The notes below the pieces were generated by a model that was not told the origin of the DNA, did no database searches, and worked only from the letters and a program-made list of their open reading frames with translations. From the NCBI GenBank assembly GCA_036362985.1, contig JAYGXS010000006.1, positions 9,404,718 to 9,468,717 of the forward strand: a DNA stretch of 64,000 bases, written 5' to 3'. Positions 55,942 through 64,000 of this stretch are shown here, piece by piece. Numbering within the stretch: position 1 is the stretch's first letter; each line of letters begins with the position of its first letter. Made by a program: the position numbers and the translations under genes. Source of the stretch: Ligula intestinalis. Lineage: Eukaryota; Platyhelminthes; Cestoda; Diphyllobothriidea; Diphyllobothriidae.

Positions 55942-57428
55942 CAGAATCGGTTTGTATAAGTAAACGAAACAAAATTTTGAAATAAGTGGTGTATTAACCA
56001 CTAAATAAATAGGGAACCTGAACCATATCGTCATCTAAGGCGAGAAATGCATACAACGAGATATACCTTGAGTAAGCTTGCAATAAAAAAAGTTTGCATG
56101 CTTACGATTACACCTGACCTGCCAGCTAAAACATGAGTATAGGCAAAGTTTTGTAACTCTGACGTCTTTATCGGCGCAGTCAACACAAGTAACTTTGCTT
56201 TTGGCAAACGAACGTCTCGTGGGAAAAAAATTGGAAGGCATTAAATTATCTGTTAGAATCTTTACTCAAACGAAAGGCTCCATTTTGTAGCCATTCTTTA
56301 TACCACACTTGCTTTTTGGAGATGATTTAATCACAGACACCAGATAAGGATGTAAATTTATCTTAAAATCTGCAAATTTTTGCCTCAAAAATGGTCTCCC
56401 GTGGTTTACTTATGACGTATAAGCCACGAAGTGGCCGGTCAACATATGACTTTATAAAGAATTGTTTTTTATCTATTATTTTACAATCCACGTTCAAACT
56501 GTGGGGCCAACAATAATTGAACTTTCTCAAATTTGCCTTTTAAACATGCAGATTACTTGCTGTCCATAAATATGTACTTCGAATATGCATATAGCTCTAA
56601 ACGTTATTGTCTTGTGTTTAGAAGAAAGGATGTATAAACCGGTACACAATATGTTTTCTCTGAAAACGTTGCTATGACGTTACTGTTTCCTCAGTATGGT
56701 TGAGATAATTTACATTGATAAGCTAGGGCAGCTTTTCTTACTGCACATTTAATAATAAACATGTCTTTCCGTTTCGAAGGCACAAACATCGCTAACTGCA
56801 GCATTAATGCAAACAGGAATTAGGATATCCTCTTAAGTTTTGTCAGGGTTTATTGTAAAACCTAGTGAAAGTAATGTGAGAAGAGTGAATTGACCGTTTT
56901 GGACATATGGATATTAAAGGGGTTAAGGAAGCAGTTGGTTTTTAGGAAATGAAAAAAAGGCATGACATTTTCATACTCATGCCCAAACTACAATAGTTAA
57001 ATGTAGAGAGGGCACTTACCAGTTACTTAAAGTGAATAAATGTGATATGTTCATTCATTTTAACTCCTAATTTACAGCAGGTACATTTTCAAAAACAGTG
57101 AAGTCTGCAGCATTAGGCATTGATGGACAAAATTAAAAAAATTGGAATGTGTTTTCCCTCGCAAAGAGATAGCATCTTCATTCGTTGCCTGGACCAGACA
57201 AAGACTGAAAATGTTTTATAAACCATCGACTAGGAATAAGAAAGCCAGTTGTAGAAAGCCTTCAGTCATGAAACCGTTTGACTTTAATTACAAAAATTAT
57301 TAATCAAACACCGCTTTCAGCACTTCTGGCACTTGGATCTGCCGATAGGCCATACGAATTGGTTCAACTTTAATCTGTCAACTGTCATTTTTATAGTTTT
57401 CAAATGCAACATGTTTGCGTAAAATGAA
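55938..57428. other. no gene seen
   Basis: A+T-rich. Nothing was recognised. Confidence 0.5.
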
Positions 57429-57694
57429 TATTTGAAGCAAGCAAATATGACAGAATTTATTCGACCAAATGAATTTCGTGACGGCTCGTCAGCTGCGACC
57501 CGTCCTTGCATGAATGAATAACAAGTGGGTTATAGCACAATTTGAATAGCAACAAAATCGATAAAAGCAAAGTCAAATTTACGCGCAAGTGAACATTCAT
57601 TCATTCATGCAAAGACGGGCCGCAGCTGAAGAGCCGTCACGAAATTTATTTGATCGAATAAATTCTGCCACATTTGCTTGCTTCAAATTTCTTC
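57429..57694. mobile_element. foldback element 2
   Basis: Arms of about 95 bases: TTTGAAGCAAGCAAATATGA at 57431 pairs with the end at 57690, and CGTGACGGCTCGTCAGCTGC pairs with GCAGCTGAAGAGCCGTCACG. The spacer is about 75 bases and contains AAAATCGATAAAAGCAA, which is also present in element 1. Both elements also share AATAAATTTCG-type subterminal palindromes. No transposase is encoded. Confidence 0.75.
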
Positions 57695-58829
57695 CTGGAA
57701 AAAGATGTTTCACACTTCTTAAAATGAATATACCACATTCGACTTGCATTTAATTTTATTTATTATCACTATTTTGCGGTTGATTTGCTCAAGGACGTGA
57801 TTTTCTAAGACACTTGATCTGAACGCCCAATTTTGATGATGGTAACGTCTGCTGCATTTTTTCGCCTAAATCACACGCATTGCCCCCATAAGAGCGACAG
57901 TTTTTCTCCTAAAAATCCCTGAGGAGTTTTTTCACTCTCTGCTCTTATTTTCATCCTATGACACAGGACAACAGGCCTCGCCAACAGTCTGAGAAACAAA
58001 TTTTCTGCTACCACTGCACATATGTACAAATGGGACACTCAAACAAATTTTTCCTACGTATCTCTCAATATACTGATGCTGATACCGAGGATAAAAATAT
58101 CAAGAGTGAATGTGCTTTCACTGCAAAATGCATTAAATATTCATTTGTGCCAAATGAACTAACGACTTTTAATTTTTATTTACTTTCAACATTTTTCAGG
58201 TGATATGCGCAAGGCTAGGATGCTCTTGAATGAAGTTATCAAACAAAAACACGTGCAGCACATTTTTGTGACCAATGGACAAAATATTGATTACGTTTGA
58301 TAAATAAGACACTCGGTTTTTAACCTAACAACGGATAATGAAAATATTTGCTTATTTCTATGCTTTCTTCTGTATTCTGACGTTGGTCAGCAAAAAATAT
58401 GTGCCTTGTTGCTGACGTCCCACGAGTTCACTCGGCTTTTAAGACTGAAAACCGGTAATTTTAGCCAGCAATTACAATTTTGAGTTTATTAATAAACCAG
58501 GGGGCAGGCCATTTTTTTCGAAACATTAGAAACCAAGCACATATTTTCCGTTGGAGTCTTACTTCTCTCACTCCCCAACTCTCGTTCTAACAAATACATT
58601 ATATTGTTTTTGTGCCATTAGTCACGTAGACTATCACTGTTCATTCATTTGCCGCTGTATTTAATGAACGCATTACTAGGCTGCATATGCACCAGCAATG
58701 GCTGACTTACATCTTAGGTGCAACACTTTACGGTATGCTTTTTTCGTTCAGCTACCGACTTATGAATACCAATTGGTAATATAAGGAAGATAGTCAGTGG
58801 ACTGTTGCTGCACCCATTTGTATATATAT
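57695..58829. other. mostly no gene; partial repeat D at 57890-57960
   Basis: GACAGTTTTTCTCCTAAAAA and TTTTTTCACTCTCTGCTCTT at 57896-57950 match the start of repeat D at 52135-52225, with the middle deleted. The frame at 57958-58203 (81 codons) has no domain. Confidence 0.4.
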
Positions 58830-59260
58830 ATATACCGATGAGCTCCCGGAGTGTCTTTGTTACCGACATCGAAAATGTGCAAAGAGCTGTAGAGTAGCTC
58901 TAAACAGCAGCACTGATTATCAATGCCCTGCTAGAATACCTCTGAAGTCAGATATTTAGCAGATTACCTCTTACACACCAGACGCATAACTGCACGTTTA
59001 TATAGTCTAAGCAAGACCGACTTTGTGTTCTATTCTCGCACATCTTGTCATCGTGAATCATCGCGTGGATGCTAACAACATATTTCAGGTTGTCTAACGG
59101 ACACCAGCTTACTTTTTCAAGGGCCTGTGCCAAAAGATGCTTGCAACAGCCGAAGCGGTGGCTATATGGTTACCGAAGCCATTGCTGCGTTGTCAAAAGA
59201 TGCTGACACAAGCTCTTGCTCTTCCATCGCCAACACCACCCTCCACTTACTGTCGTTCGC
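58830..59260 (+). pseudogene. LINE-like retroelement fragment
   Basis: NHRVDANNIFQVV at about 59057-59095, then MLATAEAVAIWLPKPLLRCQ (59137-59196), matches the minus-strand frame at 4456-4169 (HRVDAKDAFRLIYQIP, LLATAEVAAI...VLCTQK). Frameshifts and a stop interrupt it. Same retroelement family as 4018-4470. Clade unknown. Confidence 0.55.
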
Positions 59261-60345
59261 TTCGTGCAATTAGCACCAATTATCACTCCATCTATCTTAT
59301 CTCTGATCAACGTCCGCAACCTTACCGAATTTCCTCCGCTCCGCCAATACACGAACCTCTACACGCCGGCCTCACCATACCGGCGACGTGTAAATGATGA
59401 ATTGTAATCAGACATCCCTTATTAACCCTGCCCAACTGGACAGTTTTCTTTACCTCTGCAAATGTTATCGCCTGAGGAGGATTTACTGAAAACATAGGTC
59501 TGCCAAATTGACTTTTCAAATTAAACCAGAGCTGTATAAATTTACCGTAACGCAAGTTACAAAAGAACGCGACATTGCTATGCTTAATCGCTACATTGTC
59601 ATTCTAATGAAACTGTAAACACGTCAATGGTTTTTACATTGCACATTGCAGAGCACAATCCACATGCCAGACTCGATTACACATACGCTGATTACAGCGG
59701 TTTAATATACGAGTTATTTTTACCTAATCCCATTTTTTAAATTTAGCTTGAATTATTTTTGTAAAAATTTTATACGAATCCGTTTCCTAAAGGAAATTTA
59801 AAATTAATGAGAAGATGATAACATGTTTGCAAATCAGCGCCTAAGAATTTCATCCATCCATGTGTTCGTATTCTCAGCCGGGTTTACTGGCACAAAACTT
59901 TAAACGGTTACAAAATTGTGGCTGACTCATCTTCATTGCTTCCCATCAGACAAGCTCTCAAACCTTGCGGTATGCTTATGTAATCCGACGAAATCTGAAA
60001 AACTGCAGGCAGGAGAGGCCTTATCAGAAAGAACCAGATGATATCTAGTAATTTATTCAGGATCGCGAGCGCAAAATTGGTGAAAAAAACATGTTCCACA
60101 AGCGTATGTTAAAAACTGAGTGGTGACTTCTCAATCGGCAGCACATTACTTTTGCGGTATTTGCACGTATAAGCATATGACTGGCTTTCATTTTGCGCGT
60201 TAGAGCTGTCAATGGCAAATTAAGATGAATGGAGTAGCTTTCGATAAAACACTGAAATTGTGCAGTTATTACACTTTGGAGCTATCTTTGATAATACAAG
60301 TGAAAATGTGACTCCCAGGAGGTAATTGCCGAACTCGCGGCAGCA
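59261..60345. other. no gene seen
   Basis: Nothing was recognised beyond short frames. Confidence 0.45.
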
Positions 60346-60650
60346 GTGCGGCGGCAGTGCGGCGAACTGACTTCAATTCTCAAGTTGCGGCTCATTCGAC
60401 GCGACCTGGACACGCATTCATATTTGAAAATTTCGAAATTCTCGCAAGAGGTGACAATCGAGGGAGTCGAGACTTATGTGAGTCATGGTTCGCAGGCCCT
60501 CAATCCACCAACAAGTGCAACGATTTTCCCAATCAATATTCGTTGCTGAGACTAGATTTGACTAGGACAACTCACCGCTTGGGGAACACACAGGCCACCA
60601 CATCCTCTTATGCCAACACCACAAGGCCAGATCGTCATTGCTGACACAAC
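60346..60650 (+). pseudogene. PLE family B GIY-YIG endonuclease, C-terminal fragment
   Basis: The frame at 60357-60644 reads SQVAAHSTRPGHAFIFENFE, ILARGDNRGSRDLCESWFAG and PQSTNKCNDFPNQYSLLRLD, aligning with the second half of the nuclease at 47917-48453 (RVSRELLASWFAGSKSINCN). The GIY core is missing. A ribozyme follows at 60751-60800. Confidence 0.8.
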
Positions 60651-60750
60651 GAATCAGCGCACAAGCAAAATTTATCAATTTTTCTGTTCGGTTAAATTTT
60701 ACGGCAAAACGATGTGAACACACATACTGTTTCTGCTACTGTTCTGCGAG

Positions 60751-60800
60751 TATGTCTCTGATGATTATTCCACAACGGATTTCGAAACCTCAGGCGAATA
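60751..60800 (+). ncRNA. PLE-B hammerhead ribozyme (best copy)
   Basis: Core CTGATGA (60758-60764) and GAAA (60784-60787) are both intact. Stem II is the weak UUCC/GGA(U) hairpin with loop ACAAC. The minimal stem III reads ACCU (family ACGU, one C-C mismatch) with C60791 at the cleavage position. Stem I pairs AGGCG (60792-60796) with the TGTCT before the core (60753-60757): 5 bp including G-U pairs. About 105 bases separate it from the nuclease end. Short stem III is typical of PLE hammerheads. Confidence 0.7.
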
Positions 60801-63800
60801 AAAATATTGTCCTAGCGATCGTGTCACCTTCTTCTTCTCAGTTATATTTGATTTGTATAGCTTACATCAAACCCGCCGACAGCTGCCCCGTTATGAACGA
60901 TGTCATCAATCATGCGGATAACTACCCTCCTTTATGTCAGCTTACAATTTAAAATGTGAAAAGCACGACAATATGTCTGTAATCGAATGTTCTCACCACC
61001 ACGTAGGAAGGAGTTCAAACAATGAAGTAGCAAAACATCTGCTTCAACCAACCATATATTGAATTACCTTTAATAACACCGTACAAATACGGCCACAAAA
61101 TGCGTTTATCTTCCCAGCAGGACGAAAATGTAATTTGCAAATTTTCTCCAGTATCCGCACTTACAAGCAAAAACACGCCGAAATCATAAAAAACATTAGA
61201 TTTAATTTTATTTTCGTAAGGCCGGAATTCGTTATTTGCTTAGCACAAATCCTGCAAAATGCGTGATATTTACCAAAACGGAATAAAAATTGGCTTTATG
61301 CGATTTGCACAATCCATCTAAACCAGTGGTAAAAAGCGCCGCAGCCTCAGTTGCGTTCTACCGAATTCGACCAAACCATGCTCTTACCAGGTCAGCTACT
61401 TGAGAATATGAGCAAACTGATATTTGACAAGTCATTATTGCGTCACCTACATCTTTGCATGCTATTCCCTAAATTTTGACAAAAAACGCACAGTACCTGA
61501 TTGATTTTTCATCATTTAGACGCTTACATAGAAATAAAAGACCAAAATCTCGTAGGTTTGTAATGATTTTGCTCGCTCGTTCATTTATACAGTAGATTTT
61601 TTAGCTCATGAAATGTCAACCGGAATTCTGAAACTCGTTTTTGATTCAAACATACTAATTAGGTATGGCTCATCTCAGTATACTAAGGTCACGTCACGAT
61701 GCCTGCTTATTAATGAGCTACTTTCTGACCACTTACGAAAAGCAAGTACTATAAATAGTGGCTACTTTAAAAGTATACCTGATTGTCATTTATTTTGACT
61801 GCCTTTATAATTTCAAATGTATTTCACATAAAACATGCACGAAAAATTATATTTTGTATTCATTTGGTGGAAAATTGCGCCTTCTTTAAATCTTATACTT
61901 AAAAAAGGTATGCTACTGTTTAAAAAAATTCTAATTTTGATCTTATTTGCAAGTTCCAGGTGTTCATACCATGAAAACCATATCTGTCAATTGGGTAATG
62001 CTGCGTTTACTGCATAAATCATGGTCCACATCTAGTGCAAAATTTTATGGGAACTCTGTGAAATCTTCGGCAAACTGTAGGAGAAAACGTACTTTTCCTT
62101 AAACGGGGTCTTAACAGTGCGCAGTTTGTAAATCTTGAATTCCAGTGTAGCAGTCAGTAGGTTTCAAACTTATTGCCAAATTCACCAACGTTTTTAGAAC
62201 CAAAGGATACAACTTTTAAGCATAAAATTTAAAGACAGCGCAATTGTTTACCAAAGGAGTAGAAGAAGTAATTATTACTTGCATGTTTGAATGTATAAAG
62301 ACAGTCAAAATCAATGACAAAAAGGAAAACTATTTAAGCAGTCATTTTTATAGTGTATACGTTTTATTGGTGGTCAGAATAAAGCTATTTAAATAGCCGG
62401 CATCATGAATTGTCCAAAATATCCTCAGATTTTGCCCTAAGGTCCTTCCTTTTATAATTATCCGCAATTAATATGTTCCAATCAAAAACTCATTTCAGAA
62501 TTCCGAGTGATGTTTTAATGAGGAAGGCAGTCTTTTGTACTGACCTCACATTTTTAAAAGGTTTTGGTCTGTGAAAATACTCTACATGCAAGTCACACTT
62601 TGGGTAGTAAATACGCCCTGCCAAACAATGGGTGTTTTTTTAAATACAACTGAGCGCGGCCTTTCTAATCGAAATCCATGTGCTATCTTTCAAGGGTATG
62701 TGAAGATGGATTTATACCAAACACGCACTAGATTGTGCCATAGGTCGAGAAGCGAAAAAATATAGTTTTTATAGCTTATAAATGAAAGCAAACACTGCTT
62801 CACCGCCATCAGTAACTTACGTGTTATTAAATTCATGCATACACGAGAATTGATTGGAGACGGGACGGCAAAATACCTGTGAAAAAAGAGCGCGCGTAAC
62901 GTATCTGGATTTTCGAAGCCAAAAATATCAACCTTCATGGACAATCTGGAGGTTTTTAGTATTCATACAGAAAGGGTCCATAAAAATGAGACCAGTAGCT
63001 GCAGCAAAGGCCGTAAAAATTGAACCCATTTATGCTATGTGTAGTTAAAAACGTAAAGGGTCATTAGTACGAAAGATTGCCAAGGAAAGATGTTTACATT
63101 TAAGGTCATGTTTGTTGTCTGGATCGATGAAAGACAGTTGAAGTCGCTAAAATGGATGACTGCATAGCTTGGCACTTACGGGATCTTCTTAAAATCCAAT
63201 AAATCAGCAATGTCGAAAAATGCGAACTTGTTTCTTATTCCTATCGAAATGCCAAAAAACAAAAAGCAACAAAATATAGTCCCTTTCGGTTTATTGTGGT
63301 CATCTTACTGTAAAAACAAAAGGATTTGTATGTCCGTAAGTTATAATTGGTTTGGTTGTGTGAACTTAAGCAATTATTAATTTTTGATATTTGTCATAAC
63401 ACATTCTGCTACAAAATGAATATTCTAAAATGAAGTTTGACCACGGGTGAATTATTTGCCAGCAATTTATTAATGAATTACATCATCCCATTTTTAAAAT
63501 GAGCCCATGATGATAACAGTGTTTGACTGCAATCATAATTTGACGTGTTCAATCCCTTCAAGCATGCCGTAGACCTCCGCGTTTCCTACAAATCGGCTAA
63601 GGTTTGAAATCGCGATCATCAAACTGCGTTCAAATCGACCTTAGTAAAGTCATTATGACAAAAATATATTTTGGATTTTTTTTACGTTCAGGTAGCAATT
63701 TTGCCTGCTCGCCTGTACTGCAACAGCATATGAGGGCTTGCGGATATTGCACCATAATCGAAGCACAAAAAAGGTTTTGAAATCTCAAGAGGTACTTCGT

Positions 63801-64000
63801 GGTGAGCTGCAGTTTCCAAAAGCGGTGATAAATTTGGACTTCACGCTGCCTTTAACACTAATTTAATTTATACGCCTATTTACATGGACGACTTTTAATT
63901 AGTAGAAACAAGAACAAGAAGTACGTTTACTAGCAATGCACTTTATTCTTGTGGATAAGCAACCATCGATAATAAATATCATCCAGAAAGCTTCGGAGAC
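60801..64000. other. no gene seen
   Basis: After the PLE-B flank (to about 60860) the rest is A+T-rich. Several 60-84 codon frames (for example 62571-62765, 62690-62944) have no recognisable features and no relatives in the window. Confidence 0.5.

Noticed and set aside
58830..58880. CCGATGA with a CTCC/GGAG hairpin and a later GAAA
   Set aside because: First core base changed and GAAA too far away. It lies inside LINE-derived coding sequence.
59470..59510. CTGAGGA...GAAA then AGGTCTG, resembling PLE-A ribozymes
   Set aside because: Stem II has at most two pairs, stem III and stem I do not pair, and no PLE coding remnant is nearby. It could be a very decayed relative but is not supported.
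1..64000. Bacterial features: operons, Shine-Dalgarno sites, CRISPR, origin, phage
   Set aside because: No long frames, no regularly spaced repeats, and abundant eukaryotic retroelements. The window is not prokaryotic.

Overview
This window looks like intergenic or intronic DNA from an animal nuclear genome, most likely a flatworm and plausibly a diphyllobothriid-type tapeworm. The sequence is A+T-rich, has no long open frames, and is crowded with decayed retroelements of kinds common in flatworms: Penelope-like elements (PLEs) with GIY-YIG nuclease ends and hammerhead ribozymes, tRNA-derived SINEs, LINE fragments and a Ty3/gypsy relic. The organism is inferred from this content. I found no operons, rRNA, CRISPR array, origin or convincing host gene. 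Most short open frames are chance.

Layout: 0.8-2 kb holds a candidate LTR and a broken Ala/Glu-rich frame on the minus strand. 2.5-9.5 kb holds several low-copy repeats, tRNA-SINEs and a head-to-head pair of LINE 3' ends. 9.5-20.3 kb is mostly blank, with two orphan PLE ribozyme-like motifs (10.5 and 13.2 kb) and an inverted SINE cluster at 16 kb. 20.37-25.97 kb is a diverged tandem duplication of about 2.7 kb; each unit carries a SINE plus gag, protease and half a reverse transcriptase (RT) of a gypsy element. 26.3-27.5 kb is PLE debris with three ribozyme-like motifs. 30.9-32.2 kb repeats the sequence at 7.5-8.8 kb. A tRNA-headed SINE carrying a nearly complete hammerhead ribozyme lies at 32.8-33.0 kb, beside a GC-rich block. 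40-42 kb has two convergent PLE fragments. 44.4-44.9 kb and 57.4-57.7 kb are foldback elements of one family. 45.4-46.8 kb is a broken LINE RT. A 400-base N gap lies at 47.26-47.66 kb. PLE nuclease copies lie at 47.8-48.5 and 60.3-60.8 kb, and an inverted PLE pair at 53 kb. A second ribozyme SINE is at 54.9-55.1 kb.

The unifying theme is self-cleaving RNA. I read about thirteen hammerhead-like motifs in three contexts: SINEs (2), PLE family A (5) and PLE family B (6). A possible fourth context is the arms of the foldback elements. The PLE-B ribozymes sit roughly 100-200 bases beyond the nuclease end in three separate copies, which supports their being parts of the elements. The two SINE ribozymes share one architecture: a 6-bp inner stem I, a 3x3 internal loop, an outer stem I, and a GGxx-loop-xxCC stem II. 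All assignments come from reading by eye; no alignment or folding program was run.
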